This document shows, piece by piece, positions 35,050-47,400 of a stretch of 64,000 nucleotides of DNA. The notes under the pieces are model-generated. The model did not search any database. It saw nothing but the letters and a program-made list of their open reading frames with translations, and was not told where the DNA came from. The translations under genes and the position numbers were made by a program. Each line of letters opens with the position of its first letter. Position 1 is the stretch's first letter. Source of the stretch: Microplitis mediator (lineage: Eukaryota; Arthropoda; Insecta; Hymenoptera; Braconidae); the NCBI RefSeq assembly GCF_029852145.1, contig NC_079974.1, positions 868,001-932,000 on the forward strand, given 5' to 3'.

Positions 35050-35743
35050 TAAGCCATCAACTAATAAAATTAAAGTATAATAATTAAAATATTTAAATAA
35101 AACTATAATTAAATAAGCAAAACATTCTGAAGAGTGTATGGTATTTTTTTTCCTTATGACTGACAATTGGCATCCAATCATGCGCTAGAACGATACACAG
35201 ATGGAATTAGTTGTAGTAGATTTTTCAGACGTACTTAAAAAAAAATCCGCTGTGAGCAGCACTAGAGCAAGAGCGAATGGCAGGCAAATGCTGTCATTTT
35301 TTTGACATGTGTGACCATATATGTAAATATACAGCCGTTAGTTGCGGACGAAATGACTGTCTGGGTATCCTGATATATGAAGACTTGAAGACTTTTTGGT
35401 CAGAAAGTTGGTGTCAATTAGTTGCGATCAAATTGACGACAAATTCGGATATTTCCATTTTTAAGGAAAATTTGTACGCAACTTGCTGTACAATTTGACG
35501 TACATTTACTACCTGAATTTAGAATGCAAATTCACTTCAAAAGTTCACTAGAAAATATTTATCGTCAATTTTCAGGCAAATTTTGACATCAATTTGTTGT
35601 TAATTTTCAATGTCAAATTGCAGTCAATTTCAAGCTAAAATGCCTATCAGGGTGACTGTTGACTACAAGTTGTTATCAACTTTCCCAGAAAGTTAGCGAA
35701 GATTTACTGTCGCAACTTGTCACCAACTTTTTGAGAAAATGGA
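35050..35743. promoter_or_regulatory. HAUS4-proximal half of the divergent promoter region
   Basis: Upstream sequence of HAUS4 on the - strand. From about 35395 to 35720 it turns into repeats of CAACTTGTCACCAACTTT and GTCAATTTGTTGTTAATTTT words, i.e. another palindromic-word element whose edges I cannot place. No coding sequence supported. Confidence 0.4.
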
Positions 35744-37320
35744 CCCGTGTAAAAAAAATTCGTTCCAAAAAGATTATAAAAACGTTACGAATGGACTTTT
35801 TTTTGGAACGTTAGTAATTCTGATGGTAAAAAAAAAGTTTTCATAAGCAAATTTAGAGTTAAAAAAGGACGTTCTTGGAACTTTTTTGGAATTTTTTATG
35901 GACGTTTCTTTTAGTTCTATAAAAAATTCAAAAGTAGTGATTTTTGAACTATTTTGGCATTTTTCTAGAACGTCTTTAGTCTACAAAAGATGCAAAAGTA
36001 GTGATTTTGGAACTTTTTTTGAATGTTTTTGGAACGTCTATTTTAGTTCTATAATGGGCGGTAAAATAATGATTTTTCGAATGTTTTTGGAACGTCTTTT
36101 TTAGCTTCCGAAAAAGGTCAAAAGTGGTGATTATGGAACTTTTTTGGAATGTCCATATAAAATTCAAAAAAATTTCCAAGAACGTCCTCTTTTGACTCTA
36201 CCCAAGTCAAAATATTAGACGTAAAGTGAACGTTTTGAACGTAAATTGAACGTTTTTAACGTTTTGAACGTAGATTGGAGTGTCATAAATTGAAAACATA
36301 TTTATCATAAAACTAAAACCTATTTATACTTACAATAAGAAAACATGAGCCTATACCAAAAAATTTTTTTCATCGATTTTGTACTCCTGGATTATCATCA
36401 CGTCAATTCCCTAAAATTTTGTCGTCCGCTTTTCTGGCTGTTAAATAAAGAACTCGTATTTTGAAAAAAAAATTTTTTCAGTTTCATATCCTTCTATCTT
36501 TACCACCATATATGTAGGGGTAGGGGGGGCAAAAGGGGGTAGGGTAGGCCAAACGGGGTACCCCCAAAATTTGATAAAAAAAAATTTTATATTTTAAATG
36601 GTTTTTAAACATTCCAAAATCACTTCTGTAAATATAATTAAGCGTTACTTTGAATTTTTTTTAGAAAACTTTTTAAAAAATCAATTGTCAGTTGAAAAAT
36701 ATAAATAACGTTTGTTTTATAATAAAAACTATTAAAAATTTTTTTTCTTCTTTTGTATCTAATAAACATGTACAATATAATTTTTCTTCATGTAAATTAC
36801 TTTAAAAAAAATTCAACTTAATCAAATTCGTTTAAAATCCAGAAATTTTTTTTTTTTTACCTTTTTTAGGGGGTACCCCACTTTGTCCGCAGAAATGAAA
36901 AATTTTTTTTTTCAACGGTAACTGAAAATTTCTTCTATTTACTTTGAATATCATTAAAAAAAAAAAGATTTAGCGTATTTGAGTCCTCGAAAACTTGGTA
37001 TTTCCTTAAGTACCCCCTTTTGCCCCTCCCTCCCCTATATCTGTTCATATATTATGATATCAAGGTGATGAAAATTGTGATTAAAAATATTTAAATTCAA
37101 TTTACTTTCAAAACGTTAAAAACATTCAATTTACGTTTAAAACGTTAAGAACGTTCAACTTACGTCTAATATTTCGACTCGGGTAAGTTCACTCATAAAA
37201 CTTTTTTTATACCAATAAACTAACTAACTTTCCAAAAAAGTTCCATTCAAAGTTCTAATCTGTCTCATGCTTAGAAGTTCCCCATGCGTAACTTTTTTGG
37301 AACGAATTATTTTTACACGT
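35744..37320. mobile_element. Element with CGTGTAAAAA ends and GGAACGTT words, nested insertions
   Basis: CCGTGTAAAAAAAATTCGTT on the left; GAACGAATTATTTTTACACG on the right. The interior repeats TTTTTTTGGAACGTCTTTTT-type words. At about 36190-37185 a second pair (CAAGTCAAAATATTAGACGT and ACGTCTAATATTTCGACTCG) marks an inner element, which holds a third at 36509-37040. Confidence 0.78.
36509..37040. mobile_element. G-rich-ended foldback element, third nesting level
   Basis: TATGTAGGGGTAGGGGGGGC on the left and CCCCTCCCTCCCCTATAT on the right, with GGGGGTACCCCACTTTGTCC as a second internal landmark. The G-run ends stand out in this A/T-rich DNA. Confidence 0.75.
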
Positions 37321-37516
37321 GGAAGGCAACTGCCAATTTTCGCGTTCAGCTTAGCGACAATTTACAGCAGTATTTTCGTTTTCTTTGCCGTAAGTTTGGC
37401 TATCAGAATAAATTTTACTGTGAAATTTTTAATTGTGCACATCCATGTTAAATATTTATGGTTATTTGTATCCATATTGTTAGATAAGTTGAGAAATTAT
37501 TTTTAACGTTAAATTT

Positions 37517-37930
37517 TATATGATCCTGAAGTTAGCAGACAATTCAAAATTTTCGGATTTTTTTTTCAACAAATAAATTACAAAAAAATAAAAACTAGAA
37601 ATATGCACATGTAGAAAATTTTAAAAACTACAGGTGCAATTTTTTCAAATTTTTTTCTTTTCAAATTTACCGCCTCAAATAAAATCCAAAAATAATTAGA
37701 TGTCTGCTAACTTCAGGATCATAAATTTTATGATAATAAAGTTAGCAGACATTTAAAAATTTTTTGATTTTTTTTAACAAAAAAATGAATATTAAAAAAA
37801 AAATTTGGAAAAATTGCACGTATAGTTTATGAAATTTCCGACATATGCATTTTTTTATAAATATTTTTTTTTCATTATTTGTCTGTTAAAAAAAAATTTT
37901 TTTAATTTCAAATGTCTGCTAACTTTACTA
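37517..37930. mobile_element. Two adjacent short MITEs related to the 190-bp array
   Basis: Unit one (about 37517-37725) has ATCCTGAAGTTAGCAGACAA at the left and GTCTGCTAACTTCAGGAT at the right. Unit two (about 37733-37930) has ATAAAGTTAGCAGACATT and AATGTCTGCTAACTTTA. Unit one matches the repeat unit of the array at 24427-25548. Confidence 0.82.
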
Positions 37931-38407
37931 TCATTAAATTTTTGCGCGCCATCGAATGAGTTTTGATGCTGCCCCCTGGACCAGTTTCACAAAAACGGAA
38001 CCCCATTGATGTTGCATTCAATTACTCACCAGGTGGCGGTAAGATTCAAAATTGCAACACTTACATCGCCCACACGGACATATCTTACACACTCATACAT
38101 TTACATATGTGTGGTATGTAATACCAACAAACATCCACAGATTCTGATTGATTCTGATACATACTGAGTTACTGAGTAACATTTTCTCCTCACAACACAA
38201 CCATCAAAAGTTTACTTGATTGTGGTCGAATGGTTGATTAGTCAGTAGCGATACCGGAATCATTGAGACACATCAATATAAAATGATCGATAAATTAAAT
38301 TAACGATAATAATACAGCGCATTGGTAAAAAAAATAGGATATATTATTGTCATGTACTGTAATTATGAATAAATTAAACAAATATATATAATCTGTGAAT
38401 TGATAAA
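37931..38407 (+). promoter_or_regulatory. DENND1 promoter-side and 5' UTR region
   Basis: Unique sequence of higher complexity than the repeats on either side. It carries the presumed 5' UTR of DENND1 ahead of the ATG at 38408. No clear TATA box. Confidence 0.4.
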
Positions 38408-41400
38408 ATGGGATCTAGATTAAGGTAAATTTCATAATCGTATGCTCAAGGATTTAACTCATTACTTTCTCTTTACTTATTTTATTTATTAAAAATCTAA
38501 ATGTTGCACAATTTATTTTATCTGTCAATTTATCTCTGCTGTCACTTTTTTAAATTAATAAATAATAATATTTTTTTAATTTTTTTTTTTCAGGCAAAAT
38601 GTTAAACATTTATTCGAGTGTTTTTGTGAAGTGGCTGCTCCAGTTGGTGAAAAATCACCATGGATTTTACAAAAATATCCAGAATCATTTGCAGATAATG
38701 AAATATTAAAGTCAGTGCCTAAATTTTCTTACCCATGTGATTTTGAAAAGTAAGTTGCCAACAATTATTTTAATTATTTATTTTATGTACAAAGAGCTCC
38801 GGTATGAAAAAAGAATATATGGTTAAAATATATAAAATCATATATGTTTGCAACAAAAAAATATATGATGTATTATAAAAAATCATGAAGATTTTCGCCG
38901 ATTTAATATAAAATTATATGCAGTAGTAAATATATGTAACTTATATGTTTTTTATATTAAGCTATATATATATTTACATTTACCTTATAATATATTGTGT
39001 TGATATATTTCCTTTTATATTCAAAAAATATATAATTTTTATATGAAATGAAATATATGGTAGCATATAATTTATATTACATATTAGGGTGGGCCGAAAA
39101 TACGCTTTTTTTGAATTTTCATTATTAATACCAAAAATATTTTTCTTTATACAAAAAAAAAATTTTTCGGAAAACAAAAAAAAATTTTAGGTCGATATCT
39201 TAGGCTCGCCAAATCCCGTTAAAGTTGAAAGTTGTTTAAAAATTTTTTTCCAACATATTTTGATCGTAAATTTAATTCTCTACATAAAAGTTCCTATAAT
39301 AAAATTACGTAAAGTTGATAGTTACTGAGATAATTGCAATTTTGTTTTAAAAAATATAATTTTTCAAGATATTATAACTTTTTCAGGGTAAAATATGAAT
39401 TTTATCATATAAAATTCATGGAAAATCAAATTTCTTACAAAATTGGTCTTCTGGTAAAAACTTGAAATTTATAGTTATTTAGAAACTGGCAGTTTTATGT
39501 TTAGATAGTTACATTTCTCGTTATTTGGTAGTTTTCACCAAGAATTGCGATTATCTTTGTAACTATCAACTTTGAATAAATTTTTATTAGGTCTGTTTTG
39601 TAGAAAATTGAATTTCCTACAAAATTTTTATGATAAAATTTATTTTTTACCCTGAAAAAGTAATAATATCTTGAAAAATTTCATTTTTTAGAGCAAAATT
39701 TCAATTATCTGAGTAACTATCAACTTTACGTAATTTTATTATAAGACCTTTTTTGTAGAGAATTAAATTTTCGATCAAAATGCGTTGGAAAAAAAATTTT
39801 AAACAACTTCTAACTTTAGCGGGATTTGGCGAGCCGAAGATATCGAACTAAAATTTTTTTTTATTTCCGAAAAATTTTTTTTTTGTACGAGGAAAAATAT
39901 TTTTGGTATTAATAATGAAAATTCAAAAAAAGCGGATTTTCGGCCCACCCTATTACATATGGCACCATATATTTTCTTTGTTATATTTAAGCATATATTT
40001 TATTCGGTGGATGTATATTAGACTGATTCAAAAAAATCGACTAATTTTTTTTTTTTTCATTATATCGAAAATATTGTTGGAAATGACGAAAAAAAAATAC
40101 TGTGAAAGTTTGAGCTCTTAATATTAATATTAACAACTGCCGCATCGCAATTTTCTATTTCCCGTCTAAATAACATGGGAAAATTTATTTTTTAAGCTTT
40201 GGAATTTTGTAGCTCTCGGTTGGAACAATACTTTTGAATGTTCAAGACATATTCTTATGGGAAATTTTACGCTCTACAAAAAAGGTCTCTTATAATTTTT
40301 CGATATTTTTATTTCTTCAAAAGTAATTCGAAGTTAAAATTAGATTGACGATAAATTTTTACATTTTTTAAATTTTTTGACGCAACCATCAACTTTATCC
40401 GAAAATTTTAGAGGACATTTTTTGTAGAGCATTTTATTTCCTACAACTTATCTTAGAGAAAATTTTCGATATTTCTCATAGGTCGTAAGTGATGCGCAAT
40501 TAACTGAAAATTTAATATAATTAATTTTAAGCAACATAATTTAGATTATTTAAGAAAATTTTCAGTTAATTGCAGCTAACATACGACTTAAGTGAAATAT
40601 CGAAAATTGTCTCTGAGATAAGTTGTAGGAAATAAAATGCTCTACAAAAAATGTCCTGTAAAATTTTCTGATAAAGTTGATGGTTGCGTCAAAAAATTAA
40701 AAAATTTATCGTCAATCTAACTTTAACTTTGAATAACTTTTGAACAAATAAAAATACCGAAAAATTATAAGAGACCTTTTTTGTAGAGCGTCAAATTTCC
40801 CATAAGACTATGTCTTGAACATTCAAAAGTATTGGTCCCACCGAGAGCTACAAAATTCCAAAGCTTAAAAAATAAATTTTCCCATGTTATTTAAACGGGA
40901 AATAGAAAATTGCGATGCGGCAGTTGTTTATATTAATATTAAGAGCTCAAACTTTCACAGTATTTTTTTTTCGTCATTTCCAACAATATTTTCGATATAA
41001 TGAAGAAAAAAAAAATTCGTCGATTTTTTTGAATCAGTCTAATATACAGTAGTAAATATATGTATTCCATATATGTAACTTATATGTTTTTTATATTAAT
41101 CTATATATATTTTCTGTAAAATTATTTATTAATAAAAAAAAATGTTTGTTAAGGTACAAAACTAATCTGAACAACATTAGATAAAAAAAGTCACTTCTAT
41201 AAATATTTTTTTGAAAAATAACGTTTTTTTTTAGTATTAAGCAAAGAAATAAAAAACTCGAATCACAAATTCTTTCTTGAAAATTTAAATTTTTTCTCAT
41301 GATATTGAATTTTCCGACGTCCAACAATTTTTAGATTTTTTTTCAAAACAATAAAATTAAAAAAAAAAAATATTTTTAAAAATTGCACTTATAGTTTTTT

Positions 41401-44400
41401 TAATTTTCTTCATGAGCAATTTTTTTTTTTTTGTAATTGATGTATTGAAATAAAATCCAAAAATTGTTGAATGTCTGTTAACTTACGAGTGTAAATGTAG
41501 CAGACGTCAGACCAACTAAAAATTATAAATAAATAGAGTAAATAATTAAAAAAAAAAATATTTATAAAAAATGCACTTATTAATTTCAAAATTTTTAAAA
41601 TATTCAATTTTTTAAAATATTATTTTATTAACTATTTACTTCATTCATTAATAATTTTAAGTTTGTCTGATGTCTGCTACATTCACACTCATGTTAACTT
41701 AGGATCATTTTTTCTCTAATAAAAATTACTATGGCATTTTTTATTTGCTTTTAAACTAAATATATATAATAATACTAAATATATAATAAATTTTTTAGGA
41801 CTACTGTGCAACATTTTTCATTTGTACTGACGAGTATCGATTCTAAATGGACTTTTGGTTTTTGTCGACATGATCCAAAAACAGAAACTGCTTTAGTTAT
41901 TTTGAGTTCACTCCCTTGGCACGAAATGTTTTATAAGTAATCATTTTTTATGTTAAATATAAACTTTTAGAAGTTATTTATAAAATAAAATGCATGTACG
42001 TGTTATTGTTTTTGAATTTTAGGCTTTTGAATCTTATTGCGACTCTGACAACCAGCAGCAATAGTGGAGATTTGTGGAAATTTCTTGGAGATGTTTACGC
42101 TAGTAATGTTCCTATGCCTGGAACATCAGTTACGATACCGTTACCCGATCCAAATATTGTAAGTTTTAATGATATTTTTAAAAATACACGAGTTATAAAT
42201 ATTTTTTTTACAGACGTATACTTGTCAAAGTCCTCGACAGTTTGAGCTCCCTAGTATACCGGAAAATGTAAGAATATTAGATGATTTATTATGTGCAGTA
42301 AAAAATATTGTGTTAAAATCAACAAAACTTGTGGGTTAGAAACGGAACATAAAATTTCTGTGTTATTTTTTAACACAGGCTACTCTCGTTGAACTTTAAC
42401 ACGAAGTTTGTGTTAAAATTTTCACACAAAATTCGGGTACTATGAGAAGTAAATTGGATTTTTTGAGTTTCAGTGGCAGCACAAAAGTTACAAAAATTAT
42501 TATTTAACATTCAATTATTTTTTGATAGGAAAAAATTTTTTTATTAGTTGATTTAAAAAAAATCGTGATATTTCATAGCAGTTATAAAAAGTAAATCAAT
42601 CAATTTCTTTTCAAAAACAAAAATACGTTTTTATTTTCGACTCGTATGAAAAAAATTCCAGATTTTCGTAACTGCTAAATTTAATATATTAATAATTAAA
42701 AATTTGAAGTTAAATTGACATTTAGAAAATGTCGATTCTATTTAAATTTCTCTGATTAAAAACTCGGATTAAATCCGATTGAAACTCAATAGATTTTCTA
42801 GCAGATTCAATCGGAAGCAAACATTCGATCCGAATCGCTCGGAAACATTCCAGTAATTTTTCAATCAGATTCAATCGGAAAACAATAAATTTCCTGAGTC
42901 AAAAAACAAATTCCAGTTCGGACTTCAAAATACTACGTGAGGTTTTTGATGGACAAGTTGGACTTCGGAGATTGAGAACTGTGTAGAAAGTAATTCCATT
43001 TTAGGCCTCAATGTTGTCCTTACGGGCGATTTTACATAATTGAGGGCTAAATTGGTATTTAAAAAAATTTAGCGTGGGCCTCACAATCCTCATAACATAA
43101 TAAAATTGATTACTTCAGGTTTAGGCCTCAATTTCTCAAATGACGTAATCTATATATAGGTTCCTTCACTTTTTTTTGTAAAAAATTGATACTTAAGACT
43201 GAGAATCTCAGTATAATTGACCCAAAAATAAATAATTACGTATAAATTTGCGGAAAAATTACCGGAACCTCTATAAAGTAGAACAAATAAAAATTAATAT
43301 TTATTTTTACTTGGTTTTGAAGTGATGTCCTTCACTTGAATTAACAACCTTATCAGATGCGACGATACAAATGAACTTATTCAATTAAACAATTAATGAT
43401 CTAATAACTATTAAGCCATCTAATGCGCCTATAAAAACAGTTTGGTAAATGCCTTGACTGAAATAAATCTTGAACTCTATTAATAAAATTTATTACCAAT
43501 TATATCATTTATTAAAATCGGTTCCTTGAAACAAACGCATATTAAGATATAAAATAATATAATTAAAATTTAAGTCGTCTGCAAGACAATAAACTTTCTA
43601 ATAATTGCTTTGTTGCAATTGTCTCGAAAATTTTCTAAGTCCAGAAAACGGTAATTTATTTTGTGAGGGTTTTGAGAGCTTCGTTAGAATTTAAAACCGA
43701 TGAAGAGTTTGAATTTAGACCTCATAATTCTCGTTGAGGATTTATCGTGCGCTAAATAAAAGATCAAAGGAATTTAAATTTCTGAGGTCCAAACCAGAAT
43801 TTCTTTTTTGACTCGGGTTATTTCTCGATTTTTTCCCGATTTCCGATAAATTTTCAATCGGATCTATTTAGATCGGAGTTTTTAATCAGGGTTTTCTAAA
43901 AACTTCCGTGACGTTCGATTGCGTTTCCAACATAAATTTAGTGTTAATTCCGAACTAACAGAGTAAAATTTATAATTTCGCTTTTCTTACTAGTTAACAC
44001 TTTTAAAGTCTTGAATGGTAAATTTAAAATTTTCTAGTAACATAGTGACATAGGTTGATTTAACACAGACCGTTTTTAACACTTACACAATATTTTTTTC
44101 TGTGTATTATTTGAATCTGTTTTTTTAAATTTAATCTTCGAGGTTTTTTTTTCGTAACAAATAAAAAAAGCTTAGAAAAAAAAAATTAATATAAGGTAAA
44201 AGCCCCTATAACCGCTCACTTTTCATTGGAGTGAGATTGAATCACTCAATATAAATTAATAAATAAAATGAAAAACCAGATTTTTTTTTTATACACGGAA
44301 AGAAAAGTATGGCAGAGGTTCCCATAATTTTATAAAATTTTTTCCTATACCAACATAGGAATTAGAACCATAAATTATGGGAGCTGCTTATATAATTATA

Positions 44401-47400
44401 GAAATGTTTCCCATAATTATAGGAACAGTTCCTATAATTATGGAAATGCAAGCCATAACACCATAGAAATGGTTCCTATAATTTATAGGATTTGTTCCTA
44501 TAATATTATGGGAATCATTCCCATAATATATCGCGTGCCAAATGCCAAAAGGGCGTATTACAGCAGTTAGATAGGGTTCCATGCCAAAAGGGCGTATAAA
44601 AAATTTTTTTTTTGTCATTCTTTTTAGAATCGCTCGAAACGTAAAGATCTGCAGAAAAAAAATTTTTGACGTACTAACGCCAAAAGGGCGTATCTAAAGA
44701 TATACGCCCTTTTGGCTGTGGAAATTTTTTTTTTTATTTTGAGGCTTAGAACATGTTTACAAAACGATTGGCACCAAAAAAAAAAATTATACGCCCTTTT
44801 GGCATTTGGCACGCGATATAGGAATGAACCCTATATTTTATAGGAATCATTCCCAAAAATTATAGGAACCACTTCCATAATATTATAGGAATGGTTCCTA
44901 TAATAATATGGGAACTATTCCCATAATATTATAGGAATGGTATTCCCATAATGTTATTGGAATAGTTCCTATACCATTATGGAAATCATTCCCATAATAT
45001 TATGGGAATAGTTCCCATATTATTATAGGAACCATTCCTATAATATTATGGGAATTGCTCCCATACTATCATGAAAAAATTAATTTAAAGAAAAGTGTGG
45101 TAATCACTCCTACAATACGCAGAAAAGTTATTAAGTACAGAAACAAAAATTCAAACATTGAAAAAATATTTCGGATTTGGTAGAAACGTTAAAATTTTTA
45201 ACAAATTTAGCGTTGAAGGAGCTTCATTTGGATCTCTCCATATCATGAAGGAAATTTCTACACTAATTTGCAAAAAAAAATTTTTATGATTTTATGGGAG
45301 TGATTCCCATAACATTATAGGAATAGTTCCCATACAATTATGGGAATGGTTCCCATAATTATATGGAAACATTTCCCATACCATTATGGGAATGGTTCCC
45401 ATAATAGTATGAGAACTATTCCCATAAATTATGGGAACCATCCCTATAGTAGTATGGGTACAATTCCTATACCATTATGGGAACTAGTCCCATAATGCAT
45501 AGCAAAACTTCCCATAATTTTCTTTCCGTCTAGTTATTTTTTGAAGTTTCGAGTATTAGAATAAAATTTAAGTTTGAAGAATAATCTTGATAATCAATTA
45601 TTATTAATTTTTTAAATAAAGTCCTTGAGTGTACCCATAGTCGCTCATTAAAAGTTGTGATGTCCCATTACTCGATCAACACATGGCCCTATAATCGCTC
45701 AAAGACAATATCAATTAAACTATGATAAGTTTATTGATTTGGACAAATAATTTATAAATTATACTACTTTATTCTTTCATAATATAAAATTTCATGAATT
45801 TTAAAAATGTATTTAATAAGATATAGTTATAAAAATTCTTAAAAAATTTGACGTAACGTAAATTTAATCTAACGAATGAACGTTAAAGTAAAAAATGCCC
45901 GGCTTTGCGCGATTTTGAAAACAGTCATTTAATTTAAATTTATAATCTGTTATAAAATAATTTGATGCATCATATTTTAATATATTTAGATTCACAAATA
46001 ATTATTTATCAATAATAATATTTTTAGTTGTAATTTTTTTTTATAAAAATTATAAAAAAACGCCTTGAACAGTTAAAGTGAGCGACTAATGGTACTGAGC
46101 GGGTATGGGGCTTTTACCTTACTTTTAAAAATTATTTAATTACTTAATCTCAGTACGTAATGAGATTAAAAATTGACGATATTTTTTTTGATTGCTTAAC
46201 TAATTAAATAAATGAATGATAATTTAAATAAATGTGATAATTTATTATTATCATTTTTAGCGAAATTTAACAGAATATTATAGTGCAGTTGATTCGCACA
46301 ACATGATTGTAATATTTGCATCAATGTTATATGAACGTCGTATAATATTTACATCTAAACGTCTGTCAAGGCTGAGTGCATGTGTTCAAGCTTGCAATGC
46401 CTTAATATATCCAATGATTTGGCAGCACATATATATACCAGTTTTACCTGTAGCTCTAATAGATTATTTATTAGCACCTATGCCATTTTTAATTGGCGTT
46501 CCTACTCCGATTCTTGAGGTATTGCTACAGTTACTCATACTTATTATTTATCCGTAGACAATAGGGTGGCCCAAAAAAACCGACTATTTTTTTTTTCGAG
46601 TCTCTAATGAAAATTTGTTAGTTTAAGATGTTTTAAGACGCCTCTCCAAAAATCAGCTCGATAAAAAATTTTCAAGAGGTCGCTCACGAATTTTGAAAAT
46701 ATCAAAAATTATTGGAATTCGGATTTTTTGTTTCTGAATTTTTTCTTCCTCGTGGCAGCAATATTTTATATCTGTAAAATTATGACTATGCTGAAAATTT
46801 CAGCCCAATATTTAAATATTTAAACGGCGCTCAAGAATTTTGAATATTAACTGATAAGATGTAACTAATACTTTGAATTAGTTTTTGTATTTTTTTATAA
46901 CTCAATTACTGTCATTTCACTTGAATATAACTTTTGCATAACCGACAATATACAGGACAGTCTTAAACAATAAAATTGGGTAAGTTTTGAATAAGCAAAA
47001 AAACCTAAAAATTGAATTAAAAAATAAAAAAATATGTAAATAACTTATTATTTATATTTTTCGGGTTGTATTTTTATTCATTATGATACAAATTGATGGT
47101 AAAAAAATTGAGAAGGTTTACTATTAATATTCAAGGGTCGCTCGAAAACGTCCAAGAGACAGTATTCGGAAACATTCAAAATTCTTGAGCGACGTTTAAA
47201 TATTTTTATTTTGAGCTGAAATTTTCAGGGTAGTCATGATTTCATAAATATAAACTATAGCTGCCACGAGAAAGAAGAAATTTAGAACAAAAAAATCCGA
47301 ATTTCGATCATTTTTGATATTTTCAAAATTCGTGAGCGACCTCTTGGAAATTTTTTATCGAGCTGATTTTTGGAGAGGCGTCTTGAAACATCTTAAACCA

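Larger units (their letters stand above)
44193..46121. mobile_element. AAGGTAAAAGCCCC foldback element, outer shell
   Basis: AAGGTAAAAGCCCCTATAAC and GGTATGGGGCTTTTACCTTA are its ends, with GCTCACTTTTCATTG and AAGTGAGCGACTAATG next to them. In DENND1 intron 5. It contains the elements at 44292-45532 and 44529-44818. Confidence 0.82.

Noticed and set aside
34984..35181. Extra 44 N-terminal HAUS4 residues from an upstream in-frame ATG
   Set aside because: The added sequence looks like translated A/T-rich intron and a possible acceptor lies before 35061; kept only as an alternative in the HAUS4 entry.
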